Source: Steinernema hermaphroditum
Taxonomy: Eukaryota > Nematoda > Chromadorea > Rhabditida > Steinernematidae
DNA length: 64,000 nt
NCBI GenBank assembly: GCA_030435675.1
Contig: CM059622.1
Location: 11,842,001-11,906,000, forward strand
Reading direction: 5' to 3'
The position numbers and the translations under genes are program-made. Below, in pieces: positions 11,544 to 24,509 of this stretch (the stretch's first letter is position 1; every line of letters starts with the position of its first letter). Under the pieces are notes generated by a model that made no database searches, had not been told where the DNA came from, and saw nothing but the letters and a program-made list of their open reading frames with translations.

Positions 11544-12536
11544 TCAGGTAGCGGTGCTAACTGTAGTAAGTCGCTTGTGGTTTCTTATAATCATGTAGTA
11601 AACAATAGTTTGTATTGTGTAATCCGTGGCGGCACCAATCACGCCATATGGGCCAAGATAGTTCCCAAGGTAGACATTCATCTAACAACGGGCTATTAGA
11701 AATAATTAAGGAGGAAACACAAGTTACACTTGCTGACAAAATGGTGTCGGCGAAGAAAGGTATTGTTTGATCGATAAATCGGACAACGAACACGTAGGAG
11801 GCGAAGTTGTTCTTCTAAAATCATGCGCATCAGCTGCTACAGTTTAGCTGAGTTTACGTTTTTCTCCAAAACGGACCGCCTGGTTTTACGGCGCTTGTAC
11901 AGTAAGTACACCATATATGATCCCAGCACTGTCACTATCGTTGATATGGCCGCCGAGAAGGCACTCAGACTAAGGCGAACAGAGCTGCTATAGCCTTTCA
12001 TGCAACTGAACGAGAAGCAACCTGAATCATGTTGGTATATCGTTTCGATCCAAAACACACTCACCTTCCGGAACAGGATATCCTGTCGGTGTTGTAAATG
12101 TTATCGTAGAATATATTGGCATTATTGAGCCGCACAGGAAGATAATCAACAGAATGCCGAGAATGATATAATTAAAGTTTGTGACAATTTTTGCAGGGTA
12201 AAGCAGACAATACACCCGCTGCGCAAACAGACCGACAGCAGAACAGTGGTTAAAAAGCTGAAGTATCATGAAAAGTCGTCCCACTACAGTCAAGAAAAGT
12301 GAATTTTCGGGGATATTTTCAATCAGACCCAAAGCAAACAATAGCCACTGGGTGGCAAAAAGGGCGCCCAAAACAGCAAGAAGAGCGTTAGATATGAGCA
12401 ATAGACACAGAGCTGGGCACTGGTTCCACGTCGACGTGATCGACTTCTTCCGAAAAATGGCAGCTTTCAGAGTGATGGTAACGGCACTAAGAACGATGAC
12501 AAAGATCAGCTCGGCAACAACGACAGTTTTCAACAT
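11544..12536 (-). CDS. seven-transmembrane chemoreceptor, family A (subtype A1)
   Basis: Exons are 12065-12536 (472), 11858-12021 (164), 11728-11814 (87) and 11544-11681 (138), about 286 residues. The start at 12536 (MLKTVVVAEL) matches the start of the paralogue at 2011 (MLKIVVIAED). An upstream in-frame ATG exists but would break the constant exon length. Motifs are CPAL after TM1, FAQRVYCLLYP after TM3-4, PVPEG at the end of exon 1, GCFSFSC at the start of exon 2, YKRRKTRR after TM5, and LGPYGVIGAATDYTIQT in the last exon. It is the only A1 member on the minus strand and keeps all three introns. Confidence 0.82.
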
Positions 12537-13363
12537 TCTGCCAAAGAGAATCTTTTGATCGAACTGAAATCGTCTATGCCACAATAGCACCGTCATATCT
12601 GATGCATAACAAAGAATTGTTTTCGTCGTCTATGGGATTTTCACATCCATAATAATTTCAGAAAAGTGTGTCACGCGAACTGAGGCGTCGGTCTCAAGTA
12701 ATTCAAATAAAATGGATGTGTTATGCGCAATGACAAATAATGTCGCTTACGTAAGCTGGACCTTCTTGGTCACGTGTTGTTCTATGATTGTTTTCCTAAC
12801 TTGTCGTGCGACAAGAAAATGTCAACATTTCTCCATTTAGAGATGAACGCACACCCATGAGTATTGTGCTTACGTATTTAGGCTATTCTTCATTTAGCCT
12901 ATTTATTCTTCTTCACACAGCAGACTCTTCTCCTATAAAGTGTCGCCTGCTTCAGGTGTAACGTTACTAGGCAAACCCTATATTTGGTTGCCCACTGTTC
13001 ACACACTCCGCGACCTATTTCGAATCAAGTGGGTCTGAAAGAACAATCCAGACATATGACGTTATCAACCGTTGTTAATGGTCTTTCGCATGGAGACATC
13101 ATATCTCTGTGGGTGGCAAGTTTAGTGCTCTCAACGTAGGTGACAAACGACTCAAAAACTTAAAATACCGTGTGGTCAATGGATCGATTCGACGTCGTCT
13201 CGGCTCCACATCTTGGGAGCTGTCCGAAACAGACTGTTCCCATGTGAAACAAATACGCACAGACACATACGAACGGACCCTGGTGAGATGGAATCAGGTG
13301 CAAAGTTAGTATTATTCAACACTGTTTTTATTGGTCATATCAAATCAAATGTTAAGTGGTTCT
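12537..13363. other. intergenic, no gene seen
   Basis: Spacer between two minus-strand receptors. It probably carries the promoter of the receptor starting at 12536. No repeat shared with other regions was noticed. Confidence 0.4.
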
Positions 13364-14334
13364 TCATTGAGTGGTGGACACCTGCACCGCCTTGATTTTT
13401 GGCCTGAACAAGACGAAGTAGACGACAACAAACAGGAACTCCTCCAGTGATGATCCCAGCATTCCAAATGGACCGATGTAATACGAGATGGTCATACCTG
13501 TCTAAGTCAAACATAGATTTCCATTCCAACTTTACCAGTTACCTTCAAGTTGAAGATGATGTCAAATGTTAATGGAATCACTTCTAAGAACAGCCGCGTG
13601 AAGAACAGAAATCGCGTAACTTGGTTAACCTTTGACTGGATAGCAGAAGCAAAGATAAGAACACTCACCTTCGATGCATTGTGTCCCGCTGGCACCTTTC
13701 TTCTCAGCAGAAGTGTGACAAATACAGCGCCTACCACGACATTCGCAGAAGCTAAAAAGAAACCGGTGTCTAGAGCAGACCTTTCTTGGCTTAGCGGTTC
13801 GCTACAGCCCATCGTAAAACATCCTACAATAGCGGTATGTACATGTTCGTGATTAGACTACCTACCGGCCGATGTCGGTGCTAAATTGAAATCAATAACG
13901 CGTGCATATAGTACTGAATAATAAAAGAATGGGAACACGGCAATCAAACTTGCCAGTACGTAGAGGATTCGGTTCAACATTCTCTTACTGCGCAGCGGCG
14001 CAATTATGATGGCTGAGCGTTGAATAAAAAGAACTATCGTAAATAGGTCATAGATTGTTTGAACGCATATAGTAGCTATTCCAAAAACGATCGCTGCATT
14101 TCCGATCTCAGGTCCGACTCCAGTGGAAATAAATATTATCCAAGGGATGAGAAAGAACATGTAGTTGACTGCAAGGCAGCTCAGCACAGCAAATATGACG
14201 AACAAAGTCGGTGAGTTTTTAAAAAATACTCTTGTAGTATTGCGCTTGAAAATCAGAACGCAGCACGTGGCGGTTCCTATCCACAAGACAATTAGAAAGA
14301 GGAACTGGGACACGACTATTCCATAAGACGCCAT
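13364..14334 (-). CDS. seven-transmembrane chemoreceptor, family A (subtype A2)
   Basis: Exons are 13866-14334 (469), 13669-13823 (155), 13543-13629 (87) and 13364-13501 (138), about 282 residues. The start MASYGIVVSQF was preferred to the ATG nine bases upstream because the neighbours at 16473 and 18996 begin at the same point. Motifs are SPTL after TM1, FIQRSAIIIAP after TM3-4, GCSEPLSQERSALD at the start of exon 2, VNQVTRFLFF in exon 3, and ISYYIGPFGMLGSSLEEF with VVVYFVLFRPK in exon 4. The GCSEPL(S/K)Q signature is shared with the next two genes, so these three form a tight subgroup (13.4-19.0 kb) that arose by local duplication. Confidence 0.82.
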
Positions 14335-15474
14335 GGAAATCACAATGAAAACAATTTAATAGTTCTACTTTAACAGATTAAGACGAACATTAAAATGACT
14401 CGAAAAACGACGTGAGAACGAAAGAGCTGTATTACTTGGAATACATACGTAAGTCACTGTTTGCCTAACTTGTCCGCAGAGTGATCCACCTACTCAGACG
14501 TTCACCAACCCAAACCGGAAGTTAAGGTACCCAAACCCGAAAACTCAAACTTCCAAATTAAGAAAACTCTAATGCCAATAGGTGTCCGACGGTCGTGAGA
14601 TTCTCTCGTTTGTTTTCATTGTTTCCTCCGGGTTGTTGACAACATAGTCTTCGTCGTCCGGGCTGCCTATCACGCTGTCCTTCACCAACTCTTCGCCAGT
14701 TGCCACACGGTCTAGTTGTCAGAAATTTCTTATTGATTGGGGTACCCAAACCTGAATACAGAACCATAAAACCCGAACCTGTCGACTCTGCTTGTATGTG
14801 AGAGTACTGAGCTCCATTTCACACATTCTTCATCACCACTCTGACGAACCTACCTGCTTCCCAGTGTTCACCGAGGCGTCGGCTTTTTCATGCGTTGTCA
14901 CTCCCATCTTGACGCCCAGCGTCATATTATGGGGTTTCTTGACCACTTAGTTGATCACGTAGCTGTTCCGCTTTCCGCTTATCGATGTGCGGTGTGGCTT
15001 GAGTGAAGAGCCCTACTTCCTTCATGTGCTTCGCGGCGACACGTCGATGTTTTGAACTAGCGGAAGACGAACAATGCGAAAATGCCACGGCTGTCCTCTT
15101 GTCACAAAAATACTTATCAACAGTTGCGAGTTCAGTCGAAGCCGAGCCTGTATTTTACGAGCTACTGATTGATGAAAGGGGCGGTCGAAAGCCTGACTAC
15201 TGACCGGCATGGATGGACCTGCCAGAAGATCACCGACTTCGAGAGGACGCCTGCAAGCAAGGAACCTGACATTTACATCGACCAAGGAACTGAACACCGA
15301 TAACGTCGACCTGGTTGATGGCGTAGAAGAATTTGTTACCATGCAAATTGAATACAATCCACTTCTCTAGCGCTGTAGATCGCCTTGTTTCTTTTTCCAT
15401 TGTATTCTCAACCCTATTCATTAAATATGACCATTTATCGATCAAAAAAGCAAAAATACAAATGATTACTATTT
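14335..15474. other. intergenic, no gene seen
   Basis: Contains short imperfect repeats of the form TACCCAAACC(C/T)GAA near 14520-14550 and 14740-14780. Open frames near 15020-15450 have no recognisable pattern. The promoter of the receptor starting at 14334 is presumably here. Confidence 0.4.
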
Positions 15475-16473
15475 CTAGGACGTCTGTCGGCTACTCGAAA
15501 CGTTCACTATCTTTGTTTGCGGTCTAAACACCACAAAATAGACGAACACAAACAAGGACTCTTCCAGTGATGCTCCCATCATACCAAAAGGGCCAATATA
15601 ATAGGAAATAGTCACGTTAGTCTAAATTAGTTCCCCATTTAAGATCATCCATCGTAGCTATACCTGCATACTGAAGAAAATATCGAAGATTAGAGGGATG
15701 ACCACCAATGTGAGACGAAAGAAGAACAGATATCTCGTAATCTGATTGATCTATGATAAGGGTGAATGAAGATGAAAACTAAAACAGTAACTGACCTTTT
15801 TTGCCTGCAGTCCCGGCACACTCTTCCTCCTCAGAAGCAGCGCAACAAACGCCGCGCCAGTCACAACATTCGCTGTGCTGACAACAAAGCAAATATCGAG
15901 CGCAGACCTGTCCTGCTTGAGAGGTTCGCTGCAGCCCACCGTTCGGCACTCTGAGTAACCAGTACATTACTGCGTTTTTGCATACTTTGTATACCTACCA
16001 CCTGCAGTTGGTCTTACTGTGAAATCAATAATGCCTCGATATAGATAGCCGAAATACACAAACGGCACTATGGCCAGGAAGGTGGCTAATGTGTACAGAA
16101 GTTGGTCTAGCCTTTTCCTGCTGCGCGTGGGTGCTAGTAGTATTGCCAGTCGTTGAATGAAAAGCACTACAGTAAAAATATCGTAAGCTGTTTCGACGCA
16201 CGACGTCGCTATGCCCAATATAATTGCCACATTGCCAACAAAGGCCAGGCTTCCAATAGCCTCAGAAATGTACAACAGCCACAGAACTAGAAACAAGAAG
16301 TAGATAACCGCAAGAACACAGATAATGCCAAATATGATAAACAAAGTCGGAGATCTTGTGAAGAAGACCTTCAAGGGCTCCCGTCTAAAAATCAGAATAC
16401 AAGTTAGAATGGCTGCCATCCACAGTAATGTTAAGCAGATGAATTCGGACACAACCAGTCCGTAGGAGACCAT
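15475..16473 (-). CDS. seven-transmembrane chemoreceptor, family A (subtype A2)
   Basis: Exons are 15999-16473 (475), 15796-15950 (155), 15664-15750 (87) and 15475-15621 (147), about 287 residues. The start is MVSYGLVVSEF. Motifs are SPTL, FIQRLAILLAP, TVGCSEPLKQDRSALD at the start of exon 2, INQITRYLFF in exon 3, and ISYYIGPFGMMGASLEES plus VYFVVFRPQ in exon 4. The donor of intron 2 is GTCAGT rather than GTAAG or GTGAG, a weaker match, but the constant 155-base exon supports it. Closest in the window to the genes at 13364 and 18016. Confidence 0.82.
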
Positions 16474-18015
16474 ACTGAACCAAACAACTCAACAATGCGT
16501 TCGTGCGGAGCAGACGGAAACGGAAAAGTGTGGGTATCGATGTGGGAAAGTGGATAGACCTCTTGTATTTAAAACATAATGTGAAGAGTGTACCTAGGTA
16601 CGCTTGCGCGGTCATGTTATGCCTTCTTTTGTGATGCATGTGAAGGTCGATACGGAGCCAATCAGAATGCTGTGTACTTTTGTAGTTTATAGTCTAATAA
16701 TAGCTTTATGTGGGATAAACGAGAGTTGTTCGAGAAACGAGAAATACCGCTCTGCCACCTTTTGTTATTGTTACAAATTTTCCAATTGCAGCTATCGGAA
16801 AAACTGAAAGAATTGTTAAGCATCGTAGATCACGCGAAGTTATATTGTAGGTGTGCACAGAAAAACACCTATGTTTTACTCGTTTTCTTGCGGACATAAA
16901 AAGCAATCGAATCACTTTTGTTGTCTTAGATACTTGGGAAGGGGCTTGTAGTGCGTCGACAGCTTTGCCAAGAAGTTCAAATGATTGAAAACATTATAAA
17001 AGAAATCAGCAGTTGGATCAGTCCTTCCATTGAGGAGCTGGCGGTGAATCTACGTCTTGGAATCCTTTAAATTATACGCAACTGCTTCAATTTTTGCACA
17101 CCGTTTGCCTAAAATGTCTGCCAGAAGCCAAAGAATCTCCAGGTTACCACATACCCGCTCTCCAGGTACTGAGCAAGGAGTGGTTTATAAATAAACATGT
17201 ATAAATAGACAAAAGAGGGACTTGAGCCGCCCACAGAACAACTCATTAAGTCTTTACCACAAAGCACAATATAGTTCAAAATATCAAAAATCAGATCTAT
17301 TGTGACTCATTCTGGCAAACAGTATAGTAAATACCGGAAGTATTGGAGAATGTTAATTAACGAACCTATTGTACTCGGTAAACAATTCCCACAATCGCCT
17401 GCGATCATTGAACGTTAGAAGTGTGTAAAGGTACCCTAAAAAATAGAGGCACTTAAAGCGGGAAAACCATTGGCGCTGAACCGCCTTGCTTATAGGTTAA
17501 TGAATTGAAAGTTGAGAAAATGTTAGTGCTGAGAACGCTCACAACCGAGTGCTGATATCGAGGGAAAGTGAGAAGTGTACATCACAGAAGGGAACGTCAC
17601 AGGGTACATCGAACGGTAACTTAAATGTTCGCTGGAATAATGGAACTGGACAAGGAATGCGCCCATAATAGACATGTCATCGACAACGACGTCCATGTTT
17701 CGTTTAGCGGCACCTTAGCGCTGTCTCCTCCTGTCGCCTGTCACCGACGCCCCGTGGTGCCTCCTAATACCTCTATTTTCCTACTAAAGTTACTTAATTT
17801 AAGGCCGGTCCGTGCGACAAATCGGTTGTGCTTTAACCCCTGATTGCATCAGTGGCAACGCGATTGTTCCCACTACACTGTTTTCTATCCCCGAAACCTC
17901 TAATGCTTTGTATATCTCTATCGCAGTTCCGTAATGACTACACACAAGCCATTTATCGGTTTTAAGAAAAAGCGCGTCCAGAGCAAAATGCTGGTAGCTA
18001 CAGCCAGCAATTTTA
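16474..18015. other. intergenic, no gene seen
   Basis: 1.5 kb of AT-rich sequence upstream of the receptor starting at 16473. Open frames are short and lack domain or membrane features. Confidence 0.4.
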
Positions 18016-18996
18016 TCATCTACTAGACACATTTACTATTTTAGGTTCCCGTCTGAACACCACCAAATATACAAAAGCAAACAAGAATTCTTCCAACGAC
18101 GGTCCGATCATTCCAAAAGGACCGATGTAGTAGGAGATGGTCATACCTGTCTTAAACGACCTGTTACTTCTATAGCGACATCGTAGCATACCTGCATGCT
18201 GAACAAGATGTCAAATATTAGAGGAAGGACCACGAAGAGTAGTCGGATGCAGAACAGAAAACGCGTTATCTGATTGACCTAAACAAGCACTCTTGCCTTA
18301 AAGCGCCAACACTAGATCACCTTTCTTCCATGTGGTTCTGTTAAGGATTTCCTGGTCAGAAGCAAGGTAACGAAAACAGCGCCTGCTATGACATTTGCGG
18401 CTCCGACAACAAAGCAGATATCCAGTGCAAATCTGTCTTGTTTGAGTGGTTCACTACATCCTTCTGTATAACACTCTTAAAGCTCAATACACTCAGTATT
18501 GCATGATCGGCGTATGCCTACCCCCTGAAGTTGGTTTGGACTTAAAATCTATTATCCCTTGATATAAATACGCGAAATACGCAAACGGTATAATAGCCAG
18601 GAGTGTGGTTAATGTGTAGAGAATCTGGTTAAGTCTTCTCTTTTTCTGTAACGGTGCCAATATGATCGCTGAGCGCTGCACGAAGAGGACAATGGTGAAC
18701 AAGTCGTAAACCGTATCGACACAAGTAAGCGCAATTCCCAGTATAATCGCCAGATTTCCAATCAGCGCTAAGCTTCCAACAGCTTCCGAAATATACAACA
18801 TCCACAAAATTAAGAATAGTAAGTAGATGATACCAAGAGAGCAGATAACAGCAAATATGACGAATAATGTGGGAGATTTTTTGAAAAAGACTTTGAGTGT
18901 ATGACGTCTAAATATTAGGATACAGGTTGTAATAGTAGCCATCCACAGAAGTGTTAGAAAGATGAATTCGGCCAGAACTAGTCCATAGGACGCCAT
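18016..18996 (-). CDS. seven-transmembrane chemoreceptor, family A (subtype A2)
   Basis: Exons are 18522-18996 (475), 18321-18475 (155), 18192-18278 (87) and 18016-18150 (135), about 283 residues. The start is MASYGLVLAEF; a further ATG 24 bases upstream is in frame but not conserved. Motifs are SPTL, FVQRSAIILAP, EGCSEPLKQDRFALD at the start of exon 2, VNQITRFLFC in exon 3, and ISYYIGPFGMIGPSLEEF with VYLVVFRRE in exon 4. Introns 1 and 3 use TTTAAG acceptors instead of TTTCAG. Probable tandem duplicate of the gene at 15475-16473. Confidence 0.82.
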
Positions 18997-20120
18997 TGTG
19001 CTGTGAAGACAATCTAACAATGATGTTTGTAGAGTTGCTTGAAAGAGAAAAATGTGGGAAAACAGAATGAGAACGTGAACGTTTCTGATTTACGAGTTAA
19101 TGAGTTGCGAAACATCTCATAGAAAGCAGACCACAAAAAAGCAAGAGCTACACCACTTTTTTCTTGGCTTCGACTGTTTCTGTTTCCGATAGATCCTTAA
19201 ATTTAAGTTGCACAGTGGTTGTTGAGATATGCATTCTATGATCTAAGCTGTCTCAATTTAATTATTTTCTCTGCTGCCTTTAGGTCCAAGTGTCATCTCC
19301 TAACATCTCCGGCACTCTACGTAGTAAATGAATTTTTCTATTTTTCGAAGGGATTCTATCGCTCAACATTGTTGAAGCCTTCTTCGATTACATAAACAGT
19401 GGCCTTCGGCCTGTTTGGTGTTTTCTTTCTCCTCGCTATTCAAGACACGTGAAGTTAATAGCGATAATATATTTGTCGCACTTTATTCGTAAATGAACGT
19501 AGGAATAACTGGCGTTGACTTGCCGAGTAATAATTGGTGTCTTCGCAGGTAACGAATCGGCCGCATTGTTCTTGCGGCACAAACCGTTTGTTGTTCTTGT
19601 ATGGTCAATGTTCTTGGGCCGTTACACTGTCCGTCCGACTTCTGCCGTCTTCAAGGCCGCCGACATGCACGTAGACACAGTTCAACCTTCTGAAAGAAGG
19701 AAATACTCGAAGTGGTCATTGGCATAGCAGCCGCTAGAACCGTTTTGGACTTCATCCCTACAGCGTCCATTTTTTATTCAATTTTTTTTCGAGGGACAGT
19801 GATTTTTTTCCGATAGACTGGCTCTTAGTCAAAAGAATGTGGCCCGATGTCTTTGTGCCACATACCGGCTTTGGCAACTCCACAACAAAAATCAATTGTC
19901 AACAAATTATCCGCGAAACGTTCTGATACCTTCTCCAGAAAAAATCTGTTTTTTTGCACAGTGTTTGTCTATTTCGCTGTTGGAAATGTCGTTCATCGAT
20001 AGTTTTTCTCTCCATACCGCCACTCCGCAGTACTCGCCTTTTTTGACCTAGGCCTTTGTTGAGTTCGAAACGTTTTTATTCTTCACGAAACGTTTTTATT
20101 CTTCACGGCAGAACCGACAA
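18997..20120. other. intergenic, no gene seen
   Basis: Spacer between minus-strand receptors. It includes an exact 20-base tandem duplication (unit begins GAAACGTTTTTATTC) at about 20067-20106. No coding exon is supported. Confidence 0.4.
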
Positions 20121-21096
20121 TCACTTGCTGGAAACAGGAAGAAAAACTTTGTTTTCCGAGCGAAACACGACGTAGTAAACAGATATAAAACAGGACTCTT
20201 CAAGAGAACAGCCAATGGCTCCGTACGCACCAATGTAGTAACCAATACTTCTTCCCGTCTAAAGCAACTTCCTATCGGTTTTAATTCTATAAAACGCTAC
20301 CTGATTAGCGAAAATTGTGTCCACAACTAACGGCAGCATTTCGAAAACCAATCTCGCAAAGAAGAGGAATCGAGTCACTTGGTTAATCTGGAATTCATTG
20401 AGCGACAGCACCTACATGGATAGTATTACCTTTCTGACATTTGTGGCTTCGAATTTTTTCAGTTTCAGAAATAATGCTAGAAATACTGATCCTACGACCA
20501 CGTTGACGACGCTGAGAGTGGACTTTAGATTAATGGCATCACGTGCTTTCACGAAAGGCGTGCTGCATACAAGTGTAAAGCATTCTGAACTGGTTCTATT
20601 AGTTACTGTCCAGCTTTTCAGGACTACCTTCTGTGGTAGGAATAGCGCTGAAGTCGATAACGTCCATGTATTTTTTAATTAAATATATAAAAAGCGCAAT
20701 TCCCACGATGGCCAATGACAAATGAAGAAATCGATCAAGCGCTCTCCAGCATTTCGTCGGATTGATGATGATGGCTATTCTCTGCACGAATAGAACTATC
20801 GTTAATAGGTCATAGATACAGAGAAAGCATATTGAAATAACACCCCATATGACGGCGACATTGCCCACAGTGGCCCTGTTCAATGAAAGTTTCAGAAAGT
20901 ACATCATCCACAAGGTAAATTGCAGAATCTGATGCACTCCAAGGATGAAAGTCAGAACGAAGAGCATAGCCAAAGTCGGAGATTTCTTGTAGAAATTGAA
21001 TGGTTGTCGTTTTAAAATGAGCGCTACAATGACGAGATTGCTATTCCACAATATGATCAGGAAGCTGTATTGGACAAGTGCCACTTCTAGCCGCAT
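20121..21096 (-). CDS. seven-transmembrane chemoreceptor, family A (subtype A2)
   Basis: Exons are 20628-21096 (469), 20430-20584 (155), 20301-20387 (87) and 20121-20258 (138), about 282 residues. The start is MRLEVALVQYSF. Motifs are SPTL after TM1, FVQRIAIIINP after TM3-4, IPTTEG at the end of exon 1, ECFTLVC at the start of exon 2, INQVTRFLFFAR in exon 3, and SIGYYIGAYGAIGCSLEES with VYYVVF in exon 4. It is closer to the gene at 7431-8426 than to its immediate neighbours, and is the last family A member seen in the window. Confidence 0.82.
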
Positions 21097-22886
21097 AGCA
21101 AATGCTGAAATAAGAGATTTGTAATGTTATTCATTCTACATAGGACCACTTCACTATATGAGAAAATGGTTTGGGAATGGACACGACTGAGACAGAAACA
21201 CTAAGGGGCCAGACATTACGTAGAACGGCGATCATTGAAAGCAAACGGCAAAAAAACGCGAAACCTAAGAGTTTGTTTACGTGCAGAATAATATCATTGG
21301 GCGTATCCACTATACAGTAATGCATTCAAGGTTCTCATATAGGAATAGCGCACTTATATTGTGTGCAAAGATGTTCTTCTCGTTGCTCAGAAAACAGCAG
21401 CCAGAAAGAATCATCGATCGCAGGAACACACATTCTGGTTGTCCCCGGAAAAGCAGCTCTGTTTTCGAACTCATTTCCGTATACCACAATTTCGAAAATA
21501 GAAAGGTGTCAGAGTATGAAAGTAGCGTACAAAAACAAACGCAACAACTAGTAAGGGAATGGTCCATTTTGCGTCGGCCGACTTACGAACCGAAGCTTTA
21601 TGCACTTACAAGCGAACTGAGTCTGATCTGAGATGCATGAAATCAACATAAAATCAGGCTTTAATCAAAAATTCCTTGAAATAAACGCGATATCGCCAGG
21701 GTCTTTATAGTTTATACTTGTACTAAAATATTACAAAATTTCGGTTCTTACTGCTGTACCTTTTAAACCGTCCACAACGATCAAATAAATAACCGAATTA
21801 TGTTGTCGCAGCTATATCTACGGCAGAAACTTCGTCTGTTTACGACTCACATAATTGTGCCAAATTTAAATTGACGTTTAAGCTTCACTTTCTAAGTTAT
21901 TGATCCCACACAGAGATGGTCCGCTGCGCATAGATCATTCATGCTCAACTCTTTGAGTATCAGAGAACTGCGACATATCCATAAAATTTACATTAATTTA
22001 CATTATTTCACCCACAAAGAAGACCCGCATGGAACACAATGATTGCTGTTTGCTTAAGGGCGACAAACTGACAAAGAAAGACCTGCAAAATAACATAGTA
22101 TACACAGTCAGAGAGTGTCGATAAATTCCCTGAATTACGTTAAGCTCAATATTTAGTGTCGTTGTTCTGAAGATGGTTCTGAGGAGTGTATGGTGAATAA
22201 GAACAAAGAGAAGGACGTGTTAGAGAATTCGCGTCATATTCGCCATCTCGGACTACGAATTTCACAGTCAACATCAATCCGCAGCGATCTCTTAATCTCA
22301 ATGGTTCACATACCCTTTGCAGTGGGAACTTCTGAAGTACTGTTTGCGTATTTGTTACAGAAGAGTGAGATCCATGCTACAACTTTAAAACGCATTGACA
22401 AATCGTTAATAAAAGCTTAACTCACGAAGTCAGACTAACCAGGAACGTCACTAGTTTTAATTAGTGGCATTGTATGCGCAACCATAGCCAATGTGTCTAC
22501 TTTGTAGCGGACATTTTCAAATTGTTGTGCTTAATTTGTGACTTCTTTCTTGTTCTAGCTGCTTCACTTTTTTTGTAACGTATCGATTGTATCCTTTTTG
22601 GAACAATGATGTACATCTTGAGCAACGTTAGTTTAAATAGTTCTAAGCGTAGAAATTATTGCTCGCATTGAACATAAGATATGTTTAAACTGTGCGCGCT
22701 TTGTACACCTACATTGATAAGAGGCACTTTTACGAAAATCGTGTCTTCTTTGTGACTTGTATGTTTGGATTGTGATCAAACGTTGTTTTGACCTCAACAG
22801 CGCAAAGGGAATCGATAGCGCACCCATGATGTGTCCTTGTAGTCTCTCTTCACAAGTTGCGCGCAACACTTTCCTCTTCTGTTGCG
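21097..22886. other. intergenic, no gene seen
   Basis: 1.8 kb between the last family A receptor and the epoxide hydrolase. Several open frames of 60-115 codons lack recognisable features and are probably chance. Sequence upstream of 22887 should contain the hydrolase promoter. Confidence 0.4.
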
Positions 22887-24489
22887 ATGGGCTCAGTTCT
22901 TGGGACTCTTGCAATCGCCCTTGTGACGACAGTCGGACTTGTTGCTTGGAGACGGGTTTTCTCGGCACGGCGAATTGTGAGTTTCCTCTGCTTATCTTGT
23001 GTTTTATTTCGTTTTAGATAGAAGTGCCTGAGGAAGGGTATTTCGGTGCCGGATGTAAGCACGATGACGATACATCACTAAGACCATTTGAAATCGAAGT
23101 TTCTGAAGATGTTCTAGACGTGAGTTCATCGGAGGTTTTGGTGATTAGGGAGTGTTTACTTAAAGGATGTGAAGCATCGATTGAAAAACAGTCGTGTGGG
23201 TCATGAAGTTCTTGAAGATGCCGACTCTTTCCAGTACGGATTCAACGCGAATTGCCTCAGGGAAATCAAAGAATATTGGCTAACGACGTACGACTGGAGG
23301 ACTTACGAACGCATACTGAATTCTTTCCCACAATACAAAACCGAGATCGAAGGCCTGAACATCCACTTTCTCCGCGTCAAACCTCCGACAAGCTACAAAA
23401 CCGTCCTTCCTTTACTTATCGTTCACGGATGGCCTGGAAACGTCTTTGAATTTTACAAAATTATTCCTATGTTGACTGATCCGAGGAAGCATTTTTCGGG
23501 AGCCAGCCATGACTTCGCTTTTGAAGTCATTGCTCCATCAATCCCCGGCTATGGATGGTCCGATCAGCCAAAAAAGTCCGGAATGAATCAAATTGCGACA
23601 GCTCGAATCTTTCGCAAGCTGATGGAGCGGCTGGGCTACACTAAGTTCTTTGTTCAAGGCGGCGATTGGGGAGCTGTGGTCGTATCGTTCCTAGCCAAAC
23701 TGTATCCCGAGAGTGTGCATGGAGTCCACGTGAATATGTTCCCTGCTACCCCTCAGAACAGCCTCAAAAGCTGGTTGCTTCACTATATTGGTCACTACTT
23801 CCCCTGTTGGACATTTAACTCTTCAATGCACTACGCCTTCAACAGTCAAAGATTTGCCCCTGCTGAAGCTGGCTATTTCAATATTCAGGCCACCAAACCG
23901 GACACAGTAGGAACGGCACTGAATGATTCGCCGATTGGATTAGCTGCTTATATTCTGGAGAAGTACTCGAGCTGGACAAATATGAGATATCGCGATCTGC
24001 CTGATGGAGGTCTTACAAAGTAGGTCACAGATTTTAGTGCACCGTCTATCCTCATTTCCTAGGAAGTTCACCCTTGGTGAACTGCTCACGATGGTGATGA
24101 TATACTGGACGAACAACAACATTGTGAGCTCTCAGCGATTCTACAAGGAGCGACAACTGGACAAGAACTACATGGCCCTGTTGTGTAAATATATGGAAGT
24201 ACCAACAGGGTATTCAGCGTTTGTTCACGACTTTCCCCAAGTCGTTCCACGGGAAATTGCCGAAACTGCCTGCAACCTTGTAAGCTATGCCGAGCACAAA
24301 GATGGTGGCCACTTTGCCGCTTTTGAAGAACCCCGAGCTCTTGCTGGCGATGTCTTGGCTTTTGTTGATAGTGAAGACGTGGTAGATTTATGTATAAATA
24401 TTGAACTAGTGATTGTGTTTACCACAGATCACAGGAAACCTAATGGTTGTGGCGGCATTATTTATCATATGCATTGTACGCACGAATAA
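22887..24489 (+). CDS. microsomal-type (juvenile-hormone-like) epoxide hydrolase
   Basis: Alpha/beta-hydrolase that opens epoxides to diols, probably anchored in the endoplasmic reticulum by its N-terminus. Exons are 22887-22976, 23018-23119, 23166-24019 and 24063-24489, about 489 residues. Residues 1-25 form a hydrophobic anchor followed by RR. Residues 50-145 fit the N-terminal lid domain of the microsomal family (LRPFEIEVSEDVL, YGFN, YW...DWR). HGWPG at about 151-155 supplies the oxyanion hole. GGDWG at about 229-233 holds the Asp nucleophile (about residue 231), and GGHFAAFEEP holds the catalytic His (about 431). All key residues seem present. An alternative last splice (donor 24379, acceptor 24427) would swap the polar tail for a hydrophobic one ending at 24550. 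Its 3' end is only 20 bases from the opposing gene. Confidence 0.85.
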
Positions 24490-24509
24490 GAAATTGGACG
24501 AAAAGTTGC

